Positions 27,154 to 36,568 of a stretch of DNA of 64,000 nucleotides are shown piece by piece; the first letter of the stretch is position 1, and the number at the start of each line of letters is the position of its first letter. The stretch comes from Enterobacterales bacterium. Its GTDB lineage: Bacteria > Pseudomonadota > Gammaproteobacteria > Enterobacterales > Enterobacteriaceae. The stretch lies in NCBI GenBank assembly GCA_015654925.1, contig JAATFX010000129.1, positions 1 to 64,000 of the forward strand. Reading direction: 5' to 3'. The notes below the pieces were generated by a model. It was not told the DNA's origin and searched no databases. It worked only from the letters and a program-made list of their open reading frames with translations. A program made the translations under genes and the position numbers.

Positions 27154-28077
27154 TTAAATATATAGCGAGCGCTCGCCTATCGGCCGGGTTTTAAACCGGC
27201 GATGCAGCCATAAATACTGGCCGGGGGCTTTCATGATTTCACATTCAATGACCCGATTGACGTAATTGGCCGCCGCTAAATTATCGTCATAAGGGTAATT
27301 TTCCAGTTCCGGCGAAATCACCAGTTGATACCCTTGCCCATCGGGTTTGCGGATCACCACCGCGCTCACTAACTTTGGCCTGGCCAATTTGGCGATAGTA
27401 AAAGTACCGTTGGTGGTGGCGGTCTGGTGCACCCCAAAAAACGGCACGAATACGCTGCCTTTGGGGCCATTATCCTGATCGGGGGCAAACCACACCACTC
27501 CGCCGCGTTTAAGGGTGTGCACCATGCAAACCAGCTTTTTACGGCTGACCAGATTATTACCCGACCGCGAACGCCCCCATTTCTGTACCAGTTCCATAAT
27601 TTTGCTGTTATGGGGCCGGTACATTACGGTCATGGGTCTGCAATGGCCTAAAATACGGAAATGCAGTTCCAGGGTCATGAAATGCACTCCGATAACAATC
27701 ACGCCATTCTTTTTTTCCGCGGCCGCGTCAAGATGGTCCAGGCCAATTATATCAAACCATTTTTTTATCCGCCGATCGGACCAGAACCACGCCATTCCGG
27801 TTTCCATCAGTCCCATGCCCAGGGACGCGAAATTATCGGCGAGTTTTAGTTGTATTTGTTCGGGTTCAACGGTGGGAAAACTGAGTTCGAGGTTGCGTTT
27901 GGCGATGGAGACGCGTCTTTTTAAAAAGCGCATGGATAACAAACCCATTCTGCCGCCAAGCTTGATCAAAATCGGGTAAGGCAGTTGCACCAGCAAAAAA
28001 AGTACGCCGAGGCCCAGCCACAGCGTCCAGTATCTGGGGTGTATATAGCTTAACGGCAATATCCAGCGTTGGAACAT
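27154..28077 (-). CDS. lpxP: LpxL/LpxP-type lipid A late acyltransferase
   Basis: The 307-residue inner-membrane acyltransferase transfers an acyl chain from acyl-ACP to Kdo2-lipid IVA. An N-terminal membrane anchor (WTLWLGLGVLFLLVQLPYPI) precedes the catalytic HX4E in VIGVHFMTLELHFR. Further on are YRPHNSKIMELVQKWGR, the conserved WFAPDQDNGPKGSVFVPFFG and the C-terminal QYLWLHRRFKTRPIGE. The features KWFDIIGLDHL and the terminal GERSLYI are closer to E. coli LpxP (palmitoleoyl, cold-induced) than LpxL, so LpxP is my preferred name, but acyl specificity cannot be read from sequence. Confidence 0.85.
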   Translation of the reverse strand: MFQRWILPLSYIHPRYWTLWLGLGVLFLLVQLPYPILIKLGGRMGLLSMRFLKRRVSIAKRNLELSFPTVEPEQIQLKLADNFASLGMGLMETGMAWFWSDRRIKKWFDIIGLDHLDAAAEKKNGVIVIGVHFMTLELHFRILGHCRPMTVMYRPHNSKIMELVQKWGRSRSGNNLVSRKKLVCMVHTLKRGGVVWFAPDQDNGPKGSVFVPFFGVHQTATTNGTFTIAKLARPKLVSAVVIRKPDGQGYQLVISPELENYPYDDNLAAANYVNRVIECEIMKAPGQYLWLHRRFKTRPIGERSLYI

Positions 28078-28543
28078 ATGATTATCTCAGATGCATAAGG
28101 CGGGCACGAACAAACCGGCAGCTTGGATAACTCAGGTTTTCACCTCTGGCGCGGCGTTGCAACCTGGCTACTCTTGCTTTATTTGCATTGTCCCAACAGT
28201 GCATTCACTGGTATTTAAAATAAAAAGCCGACCTTCCGGTCCGTTTCCATAACGTTACAAGGATATAAAAATATCCTGATAAGAGTACCCGTTTTATTTT
28301 ACAGAAAAAAGGCAACCCATCACGACCCCGGTTTTTTTAATCAGACGCGATGGCTTTAATCTGAGTAGTACCGAGCGGTAGTATAATTTCTTCTTGACGC
28401 AGACTATTAAGACAGTCGGCAACGAGTTTAATTCATTTACGGTCAGCGTTCATGGATCTTCTGTCGTTAATTATCCCGGCAGGCCGGTTTTTTGCCGGGA
28501 TAATTTAAGAAAAATACCAAAGATCACGCGAGGTATTGCAATC
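28078..28543. other. Intergenic region between lpxP and the FAH-family gene
   Basis: It contains the lpxP promoter region and, near 28465-28507, a long inverted repeat (TTATCCCGGCA/TGCCGGGATAA) just beyond the FAH-gene stop. This could terminate the minus transcript; its plus strand has CCGGCAGGCCGG followed by six T residues. No gene is seen. Confidence 0.45.
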
Positions 28544-29389
28544 TCAAGCCGATACCGTCAATTGCCGCTGCTCGCCCAAGCCTGCAACGCCCAAACGCAG
28601 CCGCTGGCCCGCCCGCAGGAAAACCGGCTGTGGTTTTTGGCCTAATCCCACCCCTGGCGGCGTGCCGGTGGCGATAATGTCGCCCGGCTGCAGGCTCATA
28701 AAGCGGCTCAGATAACTGACAATCTGCCTGACGCCGAAGATCATGGTGCCGGTATTGCCGTTCTGATAGCGTTTTCCGTCCACCTCCAGCCACAGGTCAA
28801 GGTCCTGGGGATCGGCAATTTCATCAGCGGTCACCAGCCAGGGACCGATGGGACCAAAGGTATCGCAGCCCTTGCCTTTGTCCCACGTGCCGCCCCGCTC
28901 GATTTGCCATTCCCGTTCGGAAAGATCGTTAACCACGCAATACCCGGCCACGTGGTTCATTGCCTCTTGTTCGCTGATATAACGCCCGCCCTGGCCGATG
29001 ACCACCCCAAGCTCTACTTCCCAGTCGGTCTTGGCGGATTGGCGGGGGATTTGCACGTCATCATTGGGACCCGTGATGGCGCTGACCCATTTATTGAAGA
29101 CAATGGGTTCCTGCGGGATGGCGGCGCCGGTCTCAGCGGCATGATCGGCATAATTCAGGCCGATACAGACAAACTTGCCCACCTGGCCGACGCAAGGCCC
29201 CAACCGCGGCTCGCCCCCCACCAGCGGCAATTGGGAAATATCCACGGCGCGCAGTAGATCGAGCGAGGCGGGCAACAGCGCCGACCCGCCTACATCGCTG
29301 ATATGTCCGGACAGGGCGCGAATCCGACCGTCATTATCCAAGATTCCGGGGCGTTCCGCGCCCGGCTGACCATAGCGCAATAACTTCAT
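28544..29389 (-). CDS. Fumarylacetoacetate hydrolase-family protein
   Basis: The 281-residue FAH-superfamily enzyme is a metal-dependent hydrolase, lyase or decarboxylase of beta-keto acids. It has a short N-terminal domain and the catalytic domain with GKFVCIGLNYADHAAETG, the metal-binding glutamate/aspartate set around TDWEVELGVVIG, VVNDLSEREWQ and PGDIIATGTPPGVGLG. It resembles enzymes annotated as ureidoglycolate lyase or 2,4-diketo-3-deoxy-L-fuconate hydrolase; the substrate cannot be fixed from sequence. A strong GGAGAAAAG precedes the ATG. It stands alone, with no pathway partners beside it. Confidence 0.82.
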   Translation of the reverse strand: MKLLRYGQPGAERPGILDNDGRIRALSGHISDVGGSALLPASLDLLRAVDISQLPLVGGEPRLGPCVGQVGKFVCIGLNYADHAAETGAAIPQEPIVFNKWVSAITGPNDDVQIPRQSAKTDWEVELGVVIGQGGRYISEQEAMNHVAGYCVVNDLSEREWQIERGGTWDKGKGCDTFGPIGPWLVTADEIADPQDLDLWLEVDGKRYQNGNTGTMIFGVRQIVSYLSRFMSLQPGDIIATGTPPGVGLGQKPQPVFLRAGQRLRLGVAGLGEQRQLTVSA

Positions 29390-29502
29390 CTTTTCTCCTG
29401 GGTTCTTTACGTAAGATAACCGATGGAAATACTATGCCCCGCGGCATACCCCGGCCACCACAACCACCGGTCATAGACTAAATATATGAAGGAGATCACT
29501 TA

Positions 29503-29541
29503 ATGCGCCTTCGTAAGTCCCCCGGCAGCGGGGCCGGCTAA
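29503..29541 (+). CDS. Possible 12-residue leader peptide upstream of the T6SS regulator
   Basis: A near-ideal ribosome site (AAGGAG, seven bases, ATG) precedes a frame of 12 codons reading MRLRKSPGSGAG and then TAA. It lies about 155 bases before the response-regulator gene, whose own ribosome site is poor. A short translated leader controlling the downstream gene is possible. The peptide is too small to judge by composition. The rest of 29390-29696 is AT-rich promoter-like sequence. Confidence 0.3.
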   Translation: MRLRKSPGSGAG

Positions 29542-29696
29542 ACCGGATTGAAACATCCGGCTTATATTGTCGGTTTCATTGGACGATGCCTTGATTTATT
29601 TCGGCGTTGCATTATGCTCGTGGCGTTTATTCATCCGGCGCATTATCCAGGTATTTTTATGCTGGCCCCCATATTTTCATTGGTGTGATATTTTTA

Positions 29697-30335
29697 ATGA
29701 AAATAAAACTGGTATTGGTTGACGACCATGAATTAATTCTTAATGGCATTAAATTAATGCTTGCTCCCCATCCGCGTTATCACATTTTAGGCCAGACCGA
29801 TAACGGGCTGGACGTGTACCGCCTGTGCCGTGACAATAATCCGGATATCGTCATTCTGGATTTAGGGTTGCCCGGCATGGACGGGCAGGATGTCATCGCC
29901 CAGCTCCTGCGCCGCTGGCCCGCCATGCGCATCATCGTCCTCACGTCACGCCAGGGGGAACATCATGCCGCCAGCGTGCTGCGCCTGGGCGCCCTGGGTT
30001 TTGTGCTCAAGGGAAGTCCGCAGCATATTTTACTGGAAGCCCTGCCGGGGGTGTTGGCCCGCAGGCGCTATATCGATCCTTCCCTGGATCATTTCCGCGT
30101 ATTCCAATTGCTGGAGGAAGCCGGCACACATCCCCTTTCACTCACCCTGCGGGAGCGGCAGGTACTCAAGCAGATCGCCGAAGGAGCGGGCAATCAAACC
30201 ATTGCCGCCAATCTCTCCATCAGCCCGAAAACGGTCGAAACCCACCGCCTGAATATCATGCGCAAGCTGGATGTCCATAAAGCCGTTGAGCTGGTGCATT
30301 GGTCCCACCGACTGGGGCTGGTGGAATATTATTAG
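29697..30335 (+). CDS. NarL/FixJ-type response regulator at the head of the T6SS locus
   Basis: The 212-residue protein has an N-terminal receiver with the acidic pocket VLVDDHELI, the phospho-acceptor aspartate in PDIVILDLGLPGMDG and the conserved lysine in GFVLKGSP. A C-terminal LuxR helix-turn-helix follows (LTLRERQVLKQIAEGAGNQT through ISPKTVETHRLNIMRKLDVH). No histidine kinase gene is adjacent, so it is an orphan. Its place 96 bp before vgrG on the same strand suggests control of the secretion genes. The ATG was chosen from the receiver-domain start; the Shine-Dalgarno is weak. Confidence 0.9.
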   Translation: MKIKLVLVDDHELILNGIKLMLAPHPRYHILGQTDNGLDVYRLCRDNNPDIVILDLGLPGMDGQDVIAQLLRRWPAMRIIVLTSRQGEHHAASVLRLGALGFVLKGSPQHILLEALPGVLARRRYIDPSLDHFRVFQLLEEAGTHPLSLTLRERQVLKQIAEGAGNQTIAANLSISPKTVETHRLNIMRKLDVHKAVELVHWSHRLGLVEYY

Positions 30336-30431
30336 CCGTCATATCCGGTGATTACCTGATATACCGCCGGCGCGGCGTTTATATAATATCTCATGTATGC
30401 CGCGGCCATTTCACCAAGCATAAGGAACCGC

Positions 30432-32906
30432 ATGCCGGACCAAATTATTGCGCATACGCCATTGAACGGCAGCGCCGCCGATGACTTTATTTTTAAACGC
30501 TTGACCGGCCGCGAATCCCTGTCGACGATATATCAATTCAGTGCGGAATTTCTTAGCCGACATAATGATTTGGACATAAATTCATTATTAGGAAAAGATA
30601 TGGCCCTGGAAATAAAACTAGCCGGCGGAGGCAGCCGGTATTTACATGGCCACATCACCCGTGTCGATTTCAGCGGCTACGATTTACAACAAGAAAAATA
30701 CAAGCTGTATACCGTTACCCTGCATCCGGCTTTATGGTACCTCACGCAAAATCGCGATTGCCGCATCTGGCAGGAAAAGACCATACCCGACATTATCGGC
30801 GCCGTCCTGGCCGAGTTTAACATTGCGTTTGAAAATCTGCTGTCCAGCGCCTATACCCCGCACCCCTATTGCGTACAGTACCAGGAGAGCACCTTTGCTT
30901 TTCTGAGCCGGTTGATGGAGCATGAGGGTATTTATTATTACTTCAAACACGATGCCCGCGGGCATACGCTGGTACTGTCGGACTCGCCGCTGGCGCACCG
31001 GCCATTTCCCGGCTATCAAGACATTGCTTACCAGCAGCCGGGATATGGCCTGACCGACCATCGCGAAGGTATTACGCGTTGGAATATGTCCCAGCGCGTT
31101 ACTCCCGAACTGTGCAGCATAGATGACTACGACTTTCGCAAACCCCGGGCCCATCTGGCGCAGTCCTGCCTGAACGGGGCGTCGTTCGCCGCCGGTAAAA
31201 CGGAATTGTTCGATTGGCCCGGCCGCTATGAGGATAACCAGCAGGGCCAATTCCTGGCGCAGATCCGCCAGCAGGCCTGCGCGGCCGGGCAACAGCAGGT
31301 TTGCGGCCAGGCCACCGCGCGCGGTTTGTCCCCGGGGCATACCTTTCGCATCCACAACTGCCCGCGGCCGCTGGACGAACAAAACTATCTGGTGGCCGCG
31401 GTGGAATATAGCCTGTGCGATAGCCGCTATCGCCATGAAAATGACCGGCGCGGCGGTGGCCAGGACTGTTTTAGCGTCGAGTTCACCGTCGTCCCCGCCA
31501 CCGTCCCCTGGCGCCCGGCCCGCCTTACCCCCTGGCCGAAGACGCACGGCCCCCAGACCGCCGAGGTCGCCGGTCCCGTGGATAAAACCATCTGGACCGA
31601 CAAATATGGCCGCGTAAAGCTGAAGTTCCGCTGGGACCGGCGCGGCGCGGGCGACGACACCGGTTCGTGCTGGGTACGCGTTTCCAGCCAGTGGGCCGGC
31701 TGGAAATACGGCAGCCTGCAGGTGCCCAGGGTCGGCGAAGAGGTGATTGTGGATTTTATCAACGGCGATCCCGATCGGCCCATTATCACCGGCCGGGTTT
31801 ACAATCAAGAATCCCTGCCGCCCTGGGAACTGCCCGCGGCCGCCGCCAGAATGGGGTTTATGAGCCGCAGCAAGGAAGGTGGCGTCGGCAATGCCAGCTT
31901 TTGGTTTATGGAAGACGCGCCGGGGCAAGAGTCATTTTCCCTGCATGCCGAGCGCGATATGAATATCACGGTCGAGCGGGATAAACATGTCAGCGTCGAC
32001 GGCAACCTGGCCCGGCAAATAAAAGGCCGGACGCAATTTATCCATCTGGGTTCCTGCACCACCCGCAAACTCCAGCCCGATATGCAAACCTTTCACCGGG
32101 GTAAATCCGCCCTGATTACCGCCGGCGGCAGGGCCGACGCCATCATCGGCGGCGAGTATAAGCAGGTGACCGGCCCTTCCCGCCAGCGCGTCAGCGAGGA
32201 TCTCTGCCGCCACGCCGGCGGGACCATCAGCCACCACGCCCTGGATTCCATTATGTTCGACGCCGGCAATAAAATCATTTTTGGCGCCAGTCTCTACCTG
32301 GCCGCCGGGCATGATACCGAAGAGAATCCGGCGCAAACCGGCCTGGCGGCGGCGCACGGACCCACCGCGCGGGAAATAGCCGATCGCCAGCGGTCCAGGC
32401 GACAGCAAAGCCGGCGCGAACCGACCCGCGTGGTATATACCAAAGGCGTTAACCAAGACATAAACGGGGTGGATCAACAGCGCATCGCCGGCAATCAGGA
32501 TATCGAGGCGCAAGGGGACGTCACCCGCGATATCAGCGGCCGGTGGCGGGAACATGTGCGCCAGGATCTGTCGATCCGGGCCGGCGGGGACGCCACTCTG
32601 AACGCCGGCGGCAAAGTATTAATAGAGACCAAAGAGATGGTGCATAACATCGAAGGGCATATCGAAACCCATTCCGCCCATGCGCTGAACGTAACCGGCT
32701 TTTCTCAATCCATTGATTCTATGAGCTTTTCAATGTCGAAAATGGCGGTGAAAACCAATGAGATATTAACTTCGACCACCAAGGTGAATTTGGCCAAAAC
32801 CGATATCCGGATGGAAACGGTGGGGGTCAATATCGGCCAGGGGCAGTTGGATATCCGCACCACGCTGCTCAGCCTTAATACCAGCGCCATCACCCTTTTT
32901 CTCTGA
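30432..32906 (+). CDS. vgrG: Type VI secretion spike protein VgrG (TssI)
   Basis: The 824-residue trimeric spike has gp27-like N-terminal domains (FIFKRLTGRESLSTIYQFSA, STFAFLSRLMEHEGIYYYFK) and the gp5-like OB fold with KYGRVKLKFRWDRRG and WVRVSSQWAGWKYGSLQVPR. VGEEVIVDFINGDPDRPIIT and a long beta-helical needle rich in short repeats follow (about residues 520-815). The tail ends in TTLLSLNTSAITLFL, and no C-terminal enzymatic extension is visible, so it looks structural. AAGGAA precedes the ATG. DUF2169, pentapeptide and DUF3540 genes follow directly, a set commonly linked to spike loading. Confidence 0.93.
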   Translation: MPDQIIAHTPLNGSAADDFIFKRLTGRESLSTIYQFSAEFLSRHNDLDINSLLGKDMALEIKLAGGGSRYLHGHITRVDFSGYDLQQEKYKLYTVTLHPALWYLTQNRDCRIWQEKTIPDIIGAVLAEFNIAFENLLSSAYTPHPYCVQYQESTFAFLSRLMEHEGIYYYFKHDARGHTLVLSDSPLAHRPFPGYQDIAYQQPGYGLTDHREGITRWNMSQRVTPELCSIDDYDFRKPRAHLAQSCLNGASFAAGKTELFDWPGRYEDNQQGQFLAQIRQQACAAGQQQVCGQATARGLSPGHTFRIHNCPRPLDEQNYLVAAVEYSLCDSRYRHENDRRGGGQDCFSVEFTVVPATVPWRPARLTPWPKTHGPQTAEVAGPVDKTIWTDKYGRVKLKFRWDRRGAGDDTGSCWVRVSSQWAGWKYGSLQVPRVGEEVIVDFINGDPDRPIITGRVYNQESLPPWELPAAAARMGFMSRSKEGGVGNASFWFMEDAPGQESFSLHAERDMNITVERDKHVSVDGNLARQIKGRTQFIHLGSCTTRKLQPDMQTFHRGKSALITAGGRADAIIGGEYKQVTGPSRQRVSEDLCRHAGGTISHHALDSIMFDAGNKIIFGASLYLAAGHDTEENPAQTGLAAAHGPTAREIADRQRSRRQQSRREPTRVVYTKGVNQDINGVDQQRIAGNQDIEAQGDVTRDISGRWREHVRQDLSIRAGGDATLNAGGKVLIETKEMVHNIEGHIETHSAHALNVTGFSQSIDSMSFSMSKMAVKTNEILTSTTKVNLAKTDIRMETVGVNIGQGQLDIRTTLLSLNTSAITLFL

Positions 32907-32948
32907 ATGCGACACGCCATTTATCGGGCACCATGCCATGACTAAACC

Positions 32949-35465
32949 ATGAAAATCATCAAACCCCTGCGATTGGGGATACTGCATCGCCCCTGGCGCT
33001 GGCAGGGCAAAAACCGACTGGGGGTTTCCCTGTTGGCCCTGGCGGATATGGGCCCCGCCCCCCGCCTGCGCCCCGAACCCGAACTTTGGCAACTGGCGGC
33101 CCAGGAACTAACCGGCAGCGGCGGTCTGCTGGATTTGGCAATCCCCAAAGCCTGCGCCGAGTTCCTGGCCACCGGCTACGCCTATACCCGGCACCAGCCG
33201 CAAAAAAACGCCTGCTTGGTTAAAATCCGGGTAGGGAAACGGGAAAAAAGCCTGGTGGCGTTTGGCGATCGCTACTGGGTCAATGGTCAACCCTCCCCCG
33301 CGCTGCCCTTTGAACGTCTGCGGCTGGATTGGGAACACGCTTTCGGCGGCGAAAACGACGCGCTGAACCCCAGGGGCATGGGCGCGGCGCCGGTAATACG
33401 CGACGGCGCGCCGTGCCACCCCTTGGCCAACATCGAGCTGCCCGGCCAAGGTTATACCCCGGCGCGGCGAACGATAACTCCCGCCGGTTTCGGTCCGCTG
33501 GACTTCGCTGCGCCCGCTAATTTCAAGCGCCTCGGCCAACGCCACGACCAGCAATGGCTGGAGCGGGATTACCCCGGCTTTGCGCGGGATATCGACTGGC
33601 ATGTGTTTAACCGGGCCGCCAGCGACCAGTGGTGGCCGCAGGCCGCGGCGCTGCCTGCCGGCGCGCCTTGGCAAATCTGGAATATGCATCCCCACCAGCC
33701 GCTACAGCAAGGAACCTTGCCCGCCTGGCAGGCCCGGTGTTTTATTCAGCGCGCCGGGAAAACGGCGCTGGAGGAGGTTGCGCTGCGGGCGACCACCCTG
33801 TGGTTTTTCCCCCACCTGGAGCAAATGGTGCTGATCTGGCAGGGCAGTTGCACGATAGCGCAGGACGATGCGCTGGATGTCGAGCAATTGCTGGCCGCCA
33901 TTGAACTGCCCGCGCAGCGCCGCTCCACGGCGTTTTATCAGCAGGTGCTGCACCTGCGCGGGCAAAAGGCCACCGGCGCCGCTTACGCGCTGCGCGAGCG
34001 GGACCTGGTGGCGGAAAGCCTGATCGGGCCGTGGCTGGATACCGCGCCCCGGCCAGCCGAAAGTCCCCTTGCCGCCCATCTGGCCGCGCGGGAAAAACGG
34101 CTGCGCGCCCGGCATCGGGAAACGCTCTCGCCTGCCGGCCGCGCTGGTGACGGCAGTACGGCCGGCACACCGCTAACCGCAAGCCCGGCGCTGGATGATT
34201 TACCGGATTTTATGGCCCGCCTCGATCGGCAGGCCGCTGACTTGCAGCGACAGGCGCAGGACAAGGCTCCCGCCATGACGGCCGCCGCCGCGGGGCCGGC
34301 CAGCTATTATCGGATGATGGACGCGCTGCGCCAGCCGGGAACGCCTTCCTCCCGTCCGGCCCCGGATATGGGCAGCAAAGACGCGCAGCGCGGGCTGCAT
34401 GAAATCTACCGCCTGTCCGCCGATACCCGGCCCGCGGCCTCGCCCCTGGGCGCGGAGCAAACGGCGGCGATCCGCCGGCATGTACTTGACGGCATGGCGC
34501 ATTCGCGCGATTTCAGCGGCCTGGATCTGACTGGCGCCGACCTCAGCGGAATGGATCTGCGTCAGGCTAATTTCCACCAGGCCTTGCTGGAAAGCGCCAG
34601 GCTGGATAACTGCCTGCTGGACGGAGCCAATCTCAACGAGGCCATGCTGGCCCACGCCTCGCTGGCCGACGCCTCGCTGCACGGCGCGCAGTTGATTGAT
34701 ACCTGCCTGACCGGCGCCCGCTGCCGCAACAGCCGGTTCACCGCCGCGCGTTTAACCGGCGTCCTGGTACAACAAGCCACGCTGGATAACTGCCGGTTTG
34801 ACCAGGCGCAGCTCAGCGGATTGCTGTTTTACCACACCGCGGTTAATCGCTGCCGGTTCAGCCATGCCACCCTGGAAAACTGCGTTTTCCTCGAACCCGA
34901 TATGGCTGATTTGGATTTCGACCGCTGCAGGCTGGAGAAAACGACCTTTCTGCAGGGTAAATTATGCGGGGCCCGCTTTAACCACGCCCGGCTGGCGAAC
35001 TGCTCATTTGTCACCATGGCCCTTGATGGGATCCGCTTCGCAGAGAGCCGGCTGGACGATTGCGTTTTTACCAGCGGCACCCATGCGTTGAGATCAATAT
35101 TTCGCGGCGCGCGCCTTAGCGGTTGTAACTTTCGCCAGACACCGCTCAACGGCGCGGATTTTTCCCGCGCCCTGGCCCGCAACAGCGATTTCAGCGCCGC
35201 CGTCCTGTGCGACGCCGTCATGGGAGATATCAACGCCGGCGGCTGCCTGTTTATCCGCACGGATCTCACCCGCGCATCTCTGCCCAACGCCAACTTGATG
35301 GGCGCCCTGCTGCAAAAATGCCGGCTGGCGGGCGCCGATCTGAGCCACGCCAATCTGTTTCGCGCCGACCTGTCGCAATCATCCATTGATGCGCAAACCC
35401 GCCTGGGGGACGCTTATATCGTGCAATGCAAAACGCTGCCGCGCGCAGGGGAGCCGGTGTCATGA
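32949..35465 (+). CDS. DUF2169 domain protein with C-terminal pentapeptide repeats
   Basis: This 838-residue protein sits next to vgrG. Residues about 15-300 form a DUF2169 domain (DWEHAFGGENDALNPRGMGA, FNRAASDQWWPQAA). A proline/alanine-rich linker (about 360-500) leads into roughly 300 residues of pentapeptide repeats (LDLTGADLSGMDLRQANFHQ and on to ADLSHANLFRADLSQSS) expected to form a right-handed square beta-helix. DUF2169 proteins are known T6SS-linked adaptors for PAAR-like tip effectors. The stop overlaps the next gene by ATGA. A chaperone or adaptor role is inferred from family and context. Confidence 0.85.
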   Translation: MKIIKPLRLGILHRPWRWQGKNRLGVSLLALADMGPAPRLRPEPELWQLAAQELTGSGGLLDLAIPKACAEFLATGYAYTRHQPQKNACLVKIRVGKREKSLVAFGDRYWVNGQPSPALPFERLRLDWEHAFGGENDALNPRGMGAAPVIRDGAPCHPLANIELPGQGYTPARRTITPAGFGPLDFAAPANFKRLGQRHDQQWLERDYPGFARDIDWHVFNRAASDQWWPQAAALPAGAPWQIWNMHPHQPLQQGTLPAWQARCFIQRAGKTALEEVALRATTLWFFPHLEQMVLIWQGSCTIAQDDALDVEQLLAAIELPAQRRSTAFYQQVLHLRGQKATGAAYALRERDLVAESLIGPWLDTAPRPAESPLAAHLAAREKRLRARHRETLSPAGRAGDGSTAGTPLTASPALDDLPDFMARLDRQAADLQRQAQDKAPAMTAAAAGPASYYRMMDALRQPGTPSSRPAPDMGSKDAQRGLHEIYRLSADTRPAASPLGAEQTAAIRRHVLDGMAHSRDFSGLDLTGADLSGMDLRQANFHQALLESARLDNCLLDGANLNEAMLAHASLADASLHGAQLIDTCLTGARCRNSRFTAARLTGVLVQQATLDNCRFDQAQLSGLLFYHTAVNRCRFSHATLENCVFLEPDMADLDFDRCRLEKTTFLQGKLCGARFNHARLANCSFVTMALDGIRFAESRLDDCVFTSGTHALRSIFRGARLSGCNFRQTPLNGADFSRALARNSDFSAAVLCDAVMGDINAGGCLFIRTDLTRASLPNANLMGALLQKCRLAGADLSHANLFRADLSQSSIDAQTRLGDAYIVQCKTLPRAGEPVS

Positions 35466-36568
35466 CCCCGCTATCGGCTTTGCAGCTACAACAAAAAATC
35501 AGCCAGGGCGAAATTATCGCCGGCCTGGTAATCGACCCGGCCCAACTCACCGGCGTGACGCTGCGGGGGGCGATATTCAACGATGTGGTATTTACCCGCC
35601 CAGATTTCAGCCTCCGGCAGCTTGAAGATGTGTTGTTCGATGGATGCCGGCTGGAGGATGCGAGTTTTGCCGGCGGCGTCATCGACGGTTGCCGGTTCAA
35701 CCGCTGCTCTCTGGGCCGGGCGAATTTTGCCGGTTGTACCTTGAAAAGCAGCGTATTCAACCATTGCGATCTGACCCTGGGAGGATTTGGCGGGGCCGCG
35801 CTGACTGAAACCCAATTTTTGCAATGCCCGCTGGACGGCGCGCTATTTGAACATGGCGTTATGGAGAAAGTAACGCTCTTCAAGACCACCCTGGCCAACG
35901 CCCGCCTGCAAGATTGCCGGATATCGCAGACCACGCTGTTTGATGCCGACCTCCAGGCCACCTTGCTGACTGGTAATAATGTTGATCGCACCATTTTCGC
36001 CGGCTGCGATCACCGCAACAATGACTACCGCGGCCAACGTTTTACCGGCTGCCAGTTTACCGATAACGCCATGGATAACGTCAACTTCGGTCAGAGCAAC
36101 CTGACCGGCAGCTGTTTTAAAGGTGCCTCCCTGCGCGACGCCCGGCTTGACGGCGTCCGCAGCGCCCAGGCGCTATTTATCGACAGCGATTTGCGGCGCG
36201 CCCGCGCCCGGCGCGGTTGTTTTGACCAAAGCCAGTTTATCGGCGCCGACCTGCGCCAGGCGGACTTCTCCCATTCATCCCTGGTACAAGCCATGCTCCA
36301 CTATGCGCGGGCCGGCGGCTGCCGGCTGGCGGCCTGCGATCTGGCTTATGCCGATTTCAGCTGGTCCGATATCAGCGCCGCCGATCTGCGGCAAGCGCGT
36401 TTCCTGCGCACCCGCATGCACCGCGCCCGGCGGCGGGACACGCTGTTTTCCACGGATCTGGGCATCCTGGCGCGGGACGAGGCGCTGTTCGCCGCCGAAG
36501 AATGGACCCGCCTGCGGCAACCCGGCCCGCCTACTTATCCACATCCCAGCGAGACCGATTATGATTAA
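35462..36568 (+). CDS. Pentapeptide-repeat protein of the T6SS locus
   Basis: The 368-residue protein is made almost wholly of A(D/N)LXX-type repeats, with many cysteines at the turn positions (DGCRLEDASFAGGVIDGCRF, GADLRQADFSHSSLVQAMLH). It ends with a short non-repeat tail carrying ARDEALFAAEEWTRL. It overlaps the DUF2169 gene upstream (ATGA) and the DUF3540 gene downstream. Pairs of such proteins beside vgrG occur in other T6SS loci. Whether it is an adaptor, cargo or immunity-like protein is unknown. Confidence 0.8.
   Translation: MTPLSALQLQQKISQGEIIAGLVIDPAQLTGVTLRGAIFNDVVFTRPDFSLRQLEDVLFDGCRLEDASFAGGVIDGCRFNRCSLGRANFAGCTLKSSVFNHCDLTLGGFGGAALTETQFLQCPLDGALFEHGVMEKVTLFKTTLANARLQDCRISQTTLFDADLQATLLTGNNVDRTIFAGCDHRNNDYRGQRFTGCQFTDNAMDNVNFGQSNLTGSCFKGASLRDARLDGVRSAQALFIDSDLRRARARRGCFDQSQFIGADLRQADFSHSSLVQAMLHYARAGGCRLAACDLAYADFSWSDISAADLRQARFLRTRMHRARRRDTLFSTDLGILARDEALFAAEEWTRLRQPGPPTYPHPSETDYD

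Noticed and set aside
34490..36460. Regularly spaced short repeats considered as a DNA-level tandem array
   Set aside because: The period follows pentapeptide protein repeats; the DNA itself is not repeated, and there are no spacers of constant length.
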